Part shown: one piece after another, positions 1 through 5,800 of the stretch
How positions within the stretch are numbered: the first letter of the stretch is position 1
How the letters are laid out: each line of letters starts with the position of its first letter
Source of the DNA: Acetobacteraceae bacterium
GTDB lineage: Bacteria > Pseudomonadota > Alphaproteobacteria > Acetobacterales > Acetobacteraceae
DNA length: 8,575 nt
Direction of reading: 5' to 3'
Assembly: GCA_030044345.1 (NCBI GenBank)
Contig: JASHVY010000178.1
Span: forward strand, 1-8,575
Notes under the pieces: model-generated
Databases searched by the model: none
Told to the model about the DNA's origin: nothing
What the model saw: only the letters and a program-made list of their open reading frames with translations
Translations under genes and position numbers: made by a program

Positions 1-42
1 GTGGCATTCGTGCGCGCGCGGCGGATGGGGACCAGGAGATGA
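1..42 (+). CDS. C-terminal end of an upstream gene (partial)
   Basis: Frame 1 is open from the window edge and reads VAFVRARRMGTRR before a TGA at 40-42. This stop overlaps the ATG at 39-41 of the next gene as ATGA, the usual sign of translational coupling in a tight operon. Thirteen residues are too few to identify a family. If the neighbour is a phage packaging gene, this could be another phage gene, but that is inference from position only. Confidence 0.35.
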   Translation: MAFVRARRMGTRR

Positions 43-608
43 GCGAGCATAGAACGGGAAGGATCGCGCACAGACCGCGCATGCCGAAGGGCGACGTGGT
101 GCGTGCGCCCGGCGGCAAGCTGCGCTCGCATGCGACCGCCGAGGCGAAGAAGGCGTTTTTGGAGGCTTTGGCCGCGACAGGCAGCATCGTTGCCGGCGCC
201 GTGGCTGCCGACCGATCGAAGCGGACCGTTTATCTGTGGCGGGAGAGAAGCGCGGCCTTCGCGCAGCAATGGGACGATGCACTGGCCGTGGCGCTCGCTT
301 CGCTGGAGACGGAGGCCTATCGCCGGGCGGTGACGGGCTGCGAGGAACCGGTGATGAGAGGGGGCAAGGTGGTAACGACGGTGCGGCGCTATAGCGACCG
401 CCTGCTCACGCTGCTGCTTCGCGCGCATGCGCCTGAACGCTATGCCACGCCGCAGGCCGCGGTGGTGCTCGGCGTGCAGGCCGAGGAGAAGAGGCCGGTT
501 CGGGTCACGTTCAGGATCCATAATGGAGAGAGTGGAGAGCCCGGAATGAGCGGCGGCCCCCCTTGGAGGCCGCCGGAGATCACCGGCAAGGCCGAGAGCG
601 AGCGCTAG
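39..608 (+). CDS. Phage terminase small subunit-like helix-turn-helix protein
   Basis: The 189-residue product resembles the small, HTH-containing proteins of alphaproteobacterial prophages annotated as terminase small subunit-like, which would recognise DNA for packaging. A basic N-terminus (1-30) is followed by a predicted HTH (about 36-70: AKKAFLEALAATGSI then a second helix around KRTVYLWRER). Then comes the family-typical stretch at 92-136: EAYRRAVTGCEEPV, a GGK turn, VRRYSDRLLTLLLRAHAPERY. The C-terminal 50 residues are Pro/Gly/Glu-rich and probably disordered. The ATG at 39 overlaps the previous stop; AGGAG abuts it directly, so the useful SD may be the GGGG at 27-30. ATG 81 (MPKGD) is an alternative start without a better SD. 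The assignment is from pattern memory; a generic prophage HTH protein is the alternative. Confidence 0.6.
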   Translation: MSEHRTGRIAHRPRMPKGDVVRAPGGKLRSHATAEAKKAFLEALAATGSIVAGAVAADRSKRTVYLWRERSAAFAQQWDDALAVALASLETEAYRRAVTGCEEPVMRGGKVVTTVRRYSDRLLTLLLRAHAPERYATPQAAVVLGVQAEEKRPVRVTFRIHNGESGEPGMSGGPPWRPPEITGKAESER

Positions 609-624
609 ATCAATGAAATTGATC
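608..624 (+). terminator. Small hairpin at the stop of the terminase-like gene
   Basis: GATCAAT (608-614) pairs perfectly with ATTGATC (618-624) around a GAA triloop, beginning at the last base of the TAG stop codon. No T-tract follows (the sequence continues GAGAAAACAAAG), so it is at best a weak or Rho-assisted 3' end structure. Confidence 0.35.
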
Positions 625-640
625 GAGAAAACAAAGCGAA

Positions 641-667
641 AGCGTGATGACCGAAAATCATCACGCT
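641..667. repeat. Short palindromic repeat, copy 1
   Basis: AGCGTGATGA (641-650) and TCATCACGCT (658-667) form a perfect 10-bp inverted repeat around CCGAAAA. The 31 nt at 639-669 match 7921-7951 at 29 positions. It lies between the convergent ends of the terminase-like gene and the DUF6295 gene, where such elements often sit, and could act as a bidirectional 3' stabiliser or terminator. Its arms also match the outer parts of the 59-bp repeats at 2151-2209 and 6698-6756. Confidence 0.8.
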
Positions 668-675
668 CTAATATG

Positions 676-981
676 TCACGCTGCCCGAACGAAGTTGCGC
701 ACGACGCCCTTGCCCCGTACCTCCGCCTCCTCGAATTCGGCCGCGGTAATCGCCCGGTCGAGAGCGGCGCGCAGCTCCTTGGCCGTCTCCAGCGTCAGCT
801 CGATCCCTGCCCGCGCGCCGGGGTCGAGATCCGTGTTGATGAAGTCGAGCGTGATGACGTCCCCCAGCGGCGCATGGCGCGCGTGGTCATAGGCAACAAC
901 CGACCGCGATAGCGGGAACCATTCGTCCCCGCGCTTCGCCATGCCCTCCGCGCGCGCGATCTCGATGATGGATGTGCACAT
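676..981 (-). CDS. DUF6295 family protein
   Basis: A 101-residue cytosolic protein of unknown function. It begins MCTSIIEIARAEGMAKRGDEW and contains the core DHARHAPLG...ITLDFINTD...DPGARAGIELT (about 42-75), then an amphipathic helix rich in Ala/Glu/Leu. This matches what I recall of DUF6295 (Met-Cys-Thr start, Asp-His-x-x-His-Ala-Pro, Pro-Gly-Ala-Arg). The ATG at 981 is chosen because AGGAGG (989-994 on the complement) lies 7 nt upstream; the longer open frame to 1080 runs inside the hydrolase gene. The gene follows the dienelactone hydrolase by 11 bp and its SD overlaps that gene's stop, so the two are very probably co-transcribed and translationally coupled. No signal peptide or membrane segment is seen. 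Its role is unknown; a partner function to the hydrolase is inference. Confidence 0.78.
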   Translation of the reverse strand: MCTSIIEIARAEGMAKRGDEWFPLSRSVVAYDHARHAPLGDVITLDFINTDLDPGARAGIELTLETAKELRAALDRAITAAEFEEAEVRGKGVVRNFVRAA

Positions 982-992
982 GTCCGGACCTC

Positions 993-1751
993 CTACTTCG
1001 CCAGATGCTTGCCGAAGAACGCGAATACCTTGCTCCAGCCATCCATGGCCTGCTCGGGCCGATAGAGCGGCCGGTGCCAATAGAAGAAGCCATGGCCCGC
1101 GCCGTCGTAGCGGTGGAACTCATACGTCTTGCCGTGCTTCCTGAGCTCGGCTTCATGCTGGTTCACCTGCTCCGGGCTCGGCGCGCGATCCTCATTGCCG
1201 AACAGGCCGAGCAGCGGGCAGCGGAGGTCTTTCGTCATGTCGATCGGCGCGACGGGCGTCTTGGTGTTGAGCTCCTCCTTGCCCATCACCACGCGGCCAC
1301 CCCATAGCTCGGCGCAAGCATCGACGTCCTTCCTCTGGCAGGCATAGAGGAAGGCATGCCGGCCACCCGAGCAGGAGCCGAACAGGCCAACCTTGCCGTT
1401 GTGATTGGGCTCGGCGCGCATCCACTTCACGGCGCCTTCGGTGTCGCCCACCATCTGGGAATCGGCAATGCCGCCCTCGGCGCGCACCTTGGCGGCGACG
1501 TCATCCGGGTTGCCGTCGCTGCCGCCGCCCTCGCGCTCGTAGAGGTTGGCGCAGATCGCGAGATAGCCGTGATGCGCGAACCTCCGCGTCGTCTCGATAT
1601 AGAACTCGCTCCAACCCGGGAGATGGTGGATGAGCACGACGCCCGGAAAGGGACCAGCGCCCGATGGCTTGGCCACATAGGCTGTTATCGGCGTTCCTTT
1701 ATCACCTTCGATGGCCACGTTTTCGCAGGTCATGCCTCGGTAGAACGACAT
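993..1751 (-). CDS. Dienelactone hydrolase family protein (alpha/beta hydrolase)
   Basis: The 252-residue alpha/beta hydrolase is of the carboxymethylenebutenolidase type, enzymes that open dienelactones in chlorocatechol degradation, though many relatives act on other esters or lactones. The nucleophile elbow is GLFGSCSGG (residues 122-130), giving Cys127 as nucleophile in the position of Cys123 of classical DLH. The likely acid is Asp188 in FGNEDRAPS and the base His220 in GAGHGFF. The N-terminal strand PFPGVVLIHHLPGW is typical of the fold. The start at 1751 is preceded by GGAGGA at 6-nt spacing; the longer open frame to 1808 lacks this. It is the first gene of a two-gene unit with the DUF6295 gene. 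Three 14-bp-spaced repeats lie 57-96 bp upstream and may be regulatory. No catechol-pathway genes are nearby, so the substrate cannot be assigned. Confidence 0.88.
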   Translation of the reverse strand: MSFYRGMTCENVAIEGDKGTPITAYVAKPSGAGPFPGVVLIHHLPGWSEFYIETTRRFAHHGYLAICANLYEREGGGSDGNPDDVAAKVRAEGGIADSQMVGDTEGAVKWMRAEPNHNGKVGLFGSCSGGRHAFLYACQRKDVDACAELWGGRVVMGKEELNTKTPVAPIDMTKDLRCPLLGLFGNEDRAPSPEQVNQHEAELRKHGKTYEFHRYDGAGHGFFYWHRPLYRPEQAMDGWSKVFAFFGKHLAK

Positions 1752-2150
1752 CAATCTTCCTCCATGGGTGTCGGTCCTGGCCCTCCATCGGGCCATCGGA
1801 ACCCCCAACCGTCATCGACGAGCCATTATCGACACGCCGTCATCGACAAGGGGTGAACGCGCTTTGCTGCTCGGGGGCGTCGCGCCGCCAGTATTCGACG
1901 ATCGCCTGCCGGGTGCAACAAGAGGCAGGCCTCAGACGTGATCCACGGCCCGCAAGCGGGTCCGTCACCGGAAGGTACCGCCCCGTGTCCATGGCGGTCG
2001 CCAATGGCGGCGCGATCGAGTTCCTGAAAGCGGCCAATCAGTGGAGCGATGCACCCGCTGCGCAGAAGGCGCAACGAGGAACCTGAGGCGGGCTCTGTTT
2101 TATCGTCGAGAGCAGGAGGTGGTCGCTCCCACTTACATGTCCCTCTCTCG
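1752..2150. other. Gene-free interval upstream of the hydrolase
   Basis: About 400 bp between the hydrolase start and the LysR stop. Open frames here (for example minus 1840-2037 and plus 1664-2086) have no recognisable motif and no good ribosome binding site. The interval holds the hydrolase SD (1758-1763), a TGGCCC/GGGCCA hairpin (1778-1795) in the leader, and the triple repeat at 1808-1847. The remaining ~300 bp show nothing I can name; decayed coding sequence is possible. Confidence 0.5.
1808..1847. repeat. Three direct repeats at 14-bp period upstream of the hydrolase
   Basis: ACCGTCATCGAC (1808-1819), GCCATTATCGAC (1822-1833) and GCCGTCATCGAC (1836-1847) are three near-identical 12-mers separated by 2 bp. 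Each contains a short imperfect dyad (GTC-ATC-GAC). They lie 57-96 bp upstream of the hydrolase start, where a promoter or operator would be expected. Regulatory function is inferred. Confidence 0.5.
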
Positions 2151-2209
2151 GTCATTGTTTTCTCGCGTGATTCAGACCTCCGGTGTTCTCACCTCCGGTC
2201 ATCGCGCTC
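2151..2209 (-). repeat. Long palindromic repeat, copy 1 (inside the LysR 3' end)
   Basis: Read on the minus strand, 59 nt match 6698-6756 (plus) at about 51 positions. The shared core is GAGCG, ATGACCGGAGGTG, a variable 8 nt, GGAGGTCTGAATCACGCG, then GAAA and CAATGAC. The outer parts (GCG-GATGACC and AATCACGC) are those of the short palindromes, and GGAGGT occurs twice inside, 15 bp apart. This copy supplies the LysR stop codon (2152-2154). Confidence 0.75.
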
Positions 2210-3108
2210 GAGAGCGGGACAGGCCGGAATCGCTTGACGAGGAAGTCGATAAAGGTCCGGACTTTGGCCGGCGGGTGGCGGCCAGCGGGATAGAGCGCAA
2301 AAATTCCGTCCACGAGCGCCGCCGGCTGATCGAGTTCGATCCGAATCAGCGACCCCGCCGCGATTTCCCGGGCTACGAGAAAGACGGGTTGGCAAATGAT
2401 CCCCTGGCCGCCAATGGCGGCGGCGACGAGCGCATCCGCATTGTTGGCCCGAAGATTCCCGTTGATCTCCGCCCCCGTCTTGCGGTCATCGCCAAAGAGC
2501 CAGCGGCCACTCGGTGCTCGCAGAAGCGAATAGCCGAGGCAATTGTGGCTGGCGAGATCGGCAATCCTCCGCGGTGTGCCTCTCTCCTTGAGATAGGACG
2601 GGGCCGCACATACCACGCTTGGACAGGCCCCCAGTCGGCGGACGATCAAACTCGAGTTCCGGATGTCACCGATGCGAACAGCAAGGTCCCAGCCTTCCTC
2701 GACAAGGTCCACATAATGATCGCTCAGACTGAGATCGATGGTCAGAGCCGGATGAGCGCGCGTGAACTCGGGAAGCAACGGCGCGATTTCGCGCACGCCG
2801 AAGGAAATTGGCGCGTTGAGGCGCAATGTGCCCCGAACCTCGACCGCGCTGGCCGAGGCTTTCGAATCGGCTTCATCCACGTCGCCCAAAATCCGCTCGA
2901 TGGCTTCAAGATAGATGCGCCCGGCCTCGGTGAGGCTCAGGCGCCTGGTCGTTCGATAAAACAACTTCACCCCAAGCCGAGCCTCCAGGGCCGCAACATG
3001 CTTCGTGGCCATCGTCTGCGACATATCCAGCTTGCGGGCCGCCGCGGAGAGACTGCCCAGAGTGGCGACCGTGGCAAATACTTCCATTCCAGTCAGACGA
3101 TCGAGCAC
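2152..3108 (-). CDS. LysR-family transcriptional regulator (CrgA-like)
   Basis: The 318-residue LysR-type DNA-binding regulator has the N-terminal winged HTH at about 1-62 (DRLTGMEVFATVATLGSLSA, then QTMATKHVAALEARLGVKLF and RTTRRLSLTEAGRIYLE). The effector-binding domain at about 93-297 is like the CrgA subgroup (RGTLRLNAPISFG, GWDLAVRIG, the QPVFLV and FALYPAGRHPP segments). GTG at 3108 is chosen because AGGAGG lies 6 nt upstream and the product then starts VLDRLTGMEV, as relatives do; GTG at 3123 and ATG at 3087 are worse. It is divergent from the peroxiredoxin, the classical LysR arrangement, so the peroxiredoxin is the likely target. Oddly, residues ~301-318 (SAMTGGENTGGLNHARKQ) and the stop codon are encoded by a dispersed 59-bp repeat, so the native C-terminus was probably replaced or extended. 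Confidence 0.92.
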   Translation of the reverse strand: MLDRLTGMEVFATVATLGSLSAAARKLDMSQTMATKHVAALEARLGVKLFYRTTRRLSLTEAGRIYLEAIERILGDVDEADSKASASAVEVRGTLRLNAPISFGVREIAPLLPEFTRAHPALTIDLSLSDHYVDLVEEGWDLAVRIGDIRNSSLIVRRLGACPSVVCAAPSYLKERGTPRRIADLASHNCLGYSLLRAPSGRWLFGDDRKTGAEINGNLRANNADALVAAAIGGQGIICQPVFLVAREIAAGSLIRIELDQPAALVDGIFALYPAGRHPPAKVRTFIDFLVKRFRPVPLSSAMTGGENTGGLNHARKQ

Positions 3109-3119
3109 CGGCGCCCTCC

Positions 3120-3136
3120 TCACACCAGGGGTGTGA
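3120..3136. promoter_or_regulatory. Perfect dyad at the predicted start of the LysR transcript
   Basis: TCACACC (3120-3126) and GGTGTGA (3130-3136) form a perfect inverted repeat with AGG between. It touches the LysR gene's AGGAGG at its 3120 end and lies just downstream of the predicted -10 at 3138-3143. It could be an operator or a leader hairpin next to the ribosome binding site. Confidence 0.5.
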
Positions 3137-3137
3137 A

Positions 3138-3165
3138 ATCATAGCACCGATACGGGAATTATCAA
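3138..3165 (-). promoter_or_regulatory. Predicted sigma70-type promoter of the LysR gene
   Basis: On the minus strand TTGATA (3165-3160) and TATGAT (3143-3138) are separated by 16 nt, close to the -35/-10 consensus, and lie 30-57 bp upstream of the GTG start. The -35 overlaps the dyad at 3164-3182, which would suit LysR autorepression. Confidence 0.5.
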
Positions 3166-3182
3166 TTGTCGAGGGGACAATT
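3164..3182. promoter_or_regulatory. Probable LysR operator (T-N11-A dyad)
   Basis: AATTGTC (3164-3170), GAGGG and GACAATT (3176-3182) form a perfect 7-bp-arm dyad containing T3167-N11-A3179, the LysR box geometry. It lies between the divergent LysR and peroxiredoxin genes, 35-53 bp upstream of the peroxiredoxin ATG, and overlaps the predicted -35 of the LysR promoter. Which regulator binds is inferred from position. Confidence 0.55.
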
Positions 3183-3216
3183 ACTTCCGGGCCCAACAAT
3201 TCGATCGGATGCCCTC

Positions 3217-3918
3217 ATGCTCGACACACAAACCACCCCCCATGACACGCCGCTTGGCAGCTTGCAGATCGGCGATGCGGTACCGGACTTCGCGACAGAG
3301 ACCACCCACGGCCCCATTCGCTTTCACGAGTGGATTGGACAATCCTGGCGCGTCCTATTTTCGCACCCCAAGGATTTCACGCCTATATGCACGACCGAGC
3401 TCGGTCATATGGCGAAGATCAAGCCGGAATTCGATCGGCGCAACGCCAAGATCATCGACTTGAGCGTGGACTCCATCGACCACCACGAAAAATGGACGAC
3501 CGACATCAAGGAGACGCAAGGGGCGACACCCGACCACCCGATCATCGGCGACACCGATCTCTCGATCGCCAAGGCCTGGCGCATGCTGCCGGCCACTGTC
3601 TCGGGCGACGCATCGAAACGGACTGCCGCCGATAATCAGACGGTTCGCAACGTCTTCGTCATCGCCCCCGACAAGACGATCAACCTCATCCTTGTCTATC
3701 CGATGACGACCGGCCGAAACTTCGACGAGGTCCTTCGCGTTATCGATTCGCCGCAACTCTGGGCGGGGCACAAGATGGCAACGCCGGCACGGCGGAAAGC
3801 CGGCGACGATGTGATCATCGCCGGTTCCGTCTGCGACGAAGGGGCCATCCAAACCTGCTCCAATGGCTGGAAGGCGCCACGTCCCTACCTTCGCATGGGG
3901 CCGCAGCCCAAGGGATAG
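3217..3918 (+). CDS. Prx6-type (1-Cys) peroxiredoxin
   Basis: The 233-residue thiol peroxidase reduces H2O2 and organic or lipid hydroperoxides. The active-site run FSHPKDFTPICTTEL (residues 48-62) gives peroxidatic Cys58, Thr55 and His50; Arg144 in TVRNVFVIAP is the likely conserved Arg. The C-terminal arm GWKAPRPYLRMGPQPKG is typical of the Prx6 group, as is the full length. ATG 3217 is chosen because the product then starts MLDTQTT just before the conserved LGSLQIGDAVPDF; the SD is weak (GGA at 3207-3209). Unusually, Cys206 and Cys214 sit in AGSVCDEGAIQTCSNGW, where relatives I recall have Ser and a non-Cys residue, so disulfide resolution within or between subunits is possible. The divergent LysR gene is its likely regulator. 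Confidence 0.93.
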   Translation: MLDTQTTPHDTPLGSLQIGDAVPDFATETTHGPIRFHEWIGQSWRVLFSHPKDFTPICTTELGHMAKIKPEFDRRNAKIIDLSVDSIDHHEKWTTDIKETQGATPDHPIIGDTDLSIAKAWRMLPATVSGDASKRTAADNQTVRNVFVIAPDKTINLILVYPMTTGRNFDEVLRVIDSPQLWAGHKMATPARRKAGDDVIIAGSVCDEGAIQTCSNGWKAPRPYLRMGPQPKG

Positions 3919-3943
3919 GCCGCGAAAACATGTGCCGATGCAA

Positions 3944-3965
3944 CGCGGACAAAGCGTAATCCGCG
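3944..3965 (+). terminator. Hairpin downstream of the peroxiredoxin
   Basis: CGCGGA (3944-3949) and TCCGCG (3960-3965) are perfectly complementary around 10 nt, 26 bp after the stop. No T-tract follows, so termination is uncertain. Confidence 0.25.
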
Positions 3966-4075
3966 AGGGTATCGGCCGGTCTCCTGCCCACGCCCAGCGC
4001 AAGCCATGAGGCCGCCGTCAGGCACCTGCGCTTGGCATCGACCCACGCAATCCAGCGCACGTGAAGGAAGAAAAG

Positions 4076-4810
4076 ATGGGACGCATTCTTTCGCTTCTCT
4101 ATGGACTTGCAGCCTATGCGGTCTTTCTCGGAGCATTCCTCTATGCGATCTGCTTTGTTGCCGACGGGATCGTGCCGAAGACGATCGACCGCGGAGACAT
4201 CGGTTCCGGCTTGCAGGCGCTCGCTATCGATATCCTCCTGCTGTCCATCTTCGCCGTGCAGCACAGCGGCATGGCGAGACGGCCATTCAAACGTTGGTTG
4301 ACCAGGTTTGTCCCGGTTTTCATCGAGAGAAGCACCTATGTGCTGCTCGCAAGCCTGGTCCTGATCCTGGTCTTCTGGCAATGGCGTCCAATTCCCGTGG
4401 TGATCTTTCAGGCGCAGGCGCCGGAAGCAGCGTGGTTGTTGCGGGGACTTTCACTCTCTGGCTGGTTCATCGTGCTTCTCAGCACGTTTCTGATCAATCA
4501 CTTCGAACTGTTCGGGTTGCACCAGGTCTTCGCCAATCTGGCCGCGCGCACGCTGGAGGCGTCGCGCTTCAGAACGCCCTTTCTGTACAAGTTCGTGCGC
4601 CACCCGATCTATCTCGGCTTCATCATCGCGTTCTGGGCAACGCCCCTGATGACCATCGGGCATCTTCTCTTCGCCTGTGCGACCACGGCCTACATCTTCA
4701 TCGGCATCTTTCTGGAGGAGCGAGACCTGATCACGCTCTACGGCAATAACTACCAACAATACCGAAGTCAGGTGGGGAAACTCATTCCGATCCGTCGGCG
4801 ATCGAATTGA
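4076..4810 (+). CDS. mddA: Methanethiol S-methyltransferase (MddA)
   Basis: A 244-residue inner-membrane methyltransferase of the NnrU/isoprenylcysteine methyltransferase-like superfamily. MddA methylates methanethiol with SAM to dimethyl sulfide. Hydrophobic segments lie at about 4-28, 46-62, 87-103, 120-141 and 179-213. Family hallmarks are QHSGMARRPFKRWLTRFVP (62-80), IERSTYVLLASLVLILVFWQW (83-103), FLINHFELFGL (138-148), FRHP-type RHPIYLGF (175-182) and the C-terminal LEERDL (213-218); the RHP and EE motifs form the cofactor site in ICMT relatives. ATG 4076 has AAGGAAG just upstream; GTG 4061 is less likely. A gap of 157 bp separates it from the peroxiredoxin and 53 bp from the tautomerase, so co-transcription with the tautomerase is plausible. 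Other NnrU-like methyltransferases are the alternative. Confidence 0.84.
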   Translation: MGRILSLLYGLAAYAVFLGAFLYAICFVADGIVPKTIDRGDIGSGLQALAIDILLLSIFAVQHSGMARRPFKRWLTRFVPVFIERSTYVLLASLVLILVFWQWRPIPVVIFQAQAPEAAWLLRGLSLSGWFIVLLSTFLINHFELFGLHQVFANLAARTLEASRFRTPFLYKFVRHPIYLGFIIAFWATPLMTIGHLLFACATTAYIFIGIFLEERDLITLYGNNYQQYRSQVGKLIPIRRRSN

Positions 4811-4863
4811 CCAAGAATAACGCGCTTAAATGCCCGAAACATCTCAACAGCAAAGGAACTACC

Positions 4864-5085
4864 ATGGCACTCGTCGATATACACGTACTGGAAGGCGTCT
4901 TCGACAAGAGCGAAAGGCAGGCCATGATCCGAAAGTTAACGGACGCGATGGTCGAAATCGAAGGCGAGGCGATGCGCAGCGTCACATGGGTGCGCGTGCA
5001 TGAGGTCGCAAGCGGGGAATGGGCTATCGGCGGAAACGCGCTGACATCGGTGGACGTAAAAGCCATTCGAGCCCAAGGCAGATGA
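4864..5085 (+). CDS. 4-oxalocrotonate tautomerase-like protein, Pro-1 replaced by Ala
   Basis: A 73-residue beta-alpha-beta subunit of the tautomerase superfamily, which normally uses the N-terminal proline, exposed after Met removal, as general base. The product reads MALVDIHVLEGVF, with helix SERQAMIRKLTDAMVEIEG (16-34), then TWVRVHEVASGEWAIGG (41-57), all family-typical in order and length. The second residue is Ala, not Pro, so the mature N-terminus would be Ala and canonical catalysis would be impaired. ATG 4864 has AGGA at 6-nt spacing; the upstream TTG at 4807 is unsupported. It follows mddA by 53 bp. It may be a non-catalytic or mechanistically different member. Confidence 0.85.
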   Translation: MALVDIHVLEGVFDKSERQAMIRKLTDAMVEIEGEAMRSVTWVRVHEVASGEWAIGGNALTSVDVKAIRAQGR

Positions 5086-5092
5086 TATCTTT

Positions 5093-5121
5093 GTCCAGGC
5101 GCCCGGCAAGGGAGCCTGGAC
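5093..5121 (+). terminator. Hairpin after the tautomerase gene
   Basis: GTCCAGGC (5093-5100) and GCCTGGAC (5114-5121) form a perfect 8-bp stem with a 13-nt loop, 8 bp after the stop. ACCCCCTTC follows rather than a T-tract, so it may terminate poorly or protect the upstream mRNA end. It separates the mddA-tautomerase pair from the DUF938-GNAT pair. Confidence 0.45.
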
Positions 5122-5162
5122 ACCCCCTTCAAGCCAGTGCGCTTCTACTACAGGAATGATCG

Positions 5163-5789
5163 ATGCGTTGTGAAATCGTGGATGTATTGGCCGACGGTCG
5201 GATTGTGAGTCCGTCAGCCGAACGAAACAAGGGGCCCATCACCGAGATCCTCATGCACGTATTGCCAACCCAAGGCAACGTGCTGGAGGTCAGCAGTGGT
5301 ACAGGTCAGCACGTCCTGCATTTCGCGCAGGCAATGCCCCATATCCGCTGGCAGCCTACGGAGCGGGACGCCGACTGCCTGAAGTCGATCGCGAGCTGGT
5401 TGGCGCAAGCAGCTCCGCCAAACGTCCATTGGCCAATCCATCTCGACGTACACGACGAGATCTGGCCGGTTGCCGACGTTGCCGCTGTCGTCTGCATCAA
5501 CATGATTCACATCGCCGCAGTGTCAGCGACCGAGGCCTTGTTGCGCGGCGCGGGTCACGTCATCGCTCCCGGCGGAATACTGTTTCTCTATGGCCCCTAC
5601 CGGCGGCAAGGACGGCACATCTCACCCGGCAACGAAACCTTCGACGAGCGGCTCAAGGCCGAGAACCCGGAATGGGGTGTCCGCAACCTGGAGGATGTCG
5701 GGCTTCTCGCGGCCTGCGAAGGGTTCGAGCTGCAAGAGACCCATGACATGCCCGCGAACAACCTCTCCGTCATCTTTCGCAAGCGGTGA
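5163..5789 (+). CDS. DUF938 family SAM-dependent methyltransferase-like protein
   Basis: The 208-residue protein has a class I (Rossmann) methyltransferase fold. Diagnostic stretches of DUF938 are RIVSPSAERNKGPI (13-26), motif I LEVSSGTGQHVLHFA (41-55), CINMIHIA (111-118, the motif IV region), GAGHVIAPGGILFLYGPYR (129-147) and the C-terminal NLEDV...MPANNLSVIFRK. The SAM-binding glycine pattern (SSGTGQ) is intact; the substrate is unknown for the family. The start at 5163 has AGGA 7 nt upstream. The GNAT gene begins 11 bp after its stop, so the two are probably one transcription unit. No signal peptide or membrane segment is visible, so it should be cytosolic. Confidence 0.87.
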   Translation: MRCEIVDVLADGRIVSPSAERNKGPITEILMHVLPTQGNVLEVSSGTGQHVLHFAQAMPHIRWQPTERDADCLKSIASWLAQAAPPNVHWPIHLDVHDEIWPVADVAAVVCINMIHIAAVSATEALLRGAGHVIAPGGILFLYGPYRRQGRHISPGNETFDERLKAENPEWGVRNLEDVGLLAACEGFELQETHDMPANNLSVIFRKR

Positions 5790-5800
5790 GGCGCGGAACC

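Noticed and set aside
1840..2037. Minus-strand small frame (MAAFRNSIAPPLATAMD...) between hydrolase and LysR as a gene or transposase remnant
   Set aside because: No SD, no recognisable motif; cannot be supported beyond being open.
2001..2430. CGCCAATGGCGGCG present at about 2000 and again at about 2408
   Set aside because: Only about 13 bp match in GC-rich sequence, and the second is inside the LysR coding region; likely chance.
2041..3144. Long plus-strand open frame of 367 codons opposite the LysR gene
   Set aside because: It is an antisense shadow of a clear LysR gene, has no motif and no ribosome binding site, and reads through the repeat.
3355..4002. Minus-strand open frame of 215 codons over the peroxiredoxin
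   Set aside because: Composition follows the antisense of a conserved peroxiredoxin; no family motif.
4031..4052. Possible sigma54 promoter (TTGGCAT...CGCAAT) upstream of mddA
   Set aside because: The GG-to-GC spacing is 11 nt instead of the required 10 and the -12 element is poor.
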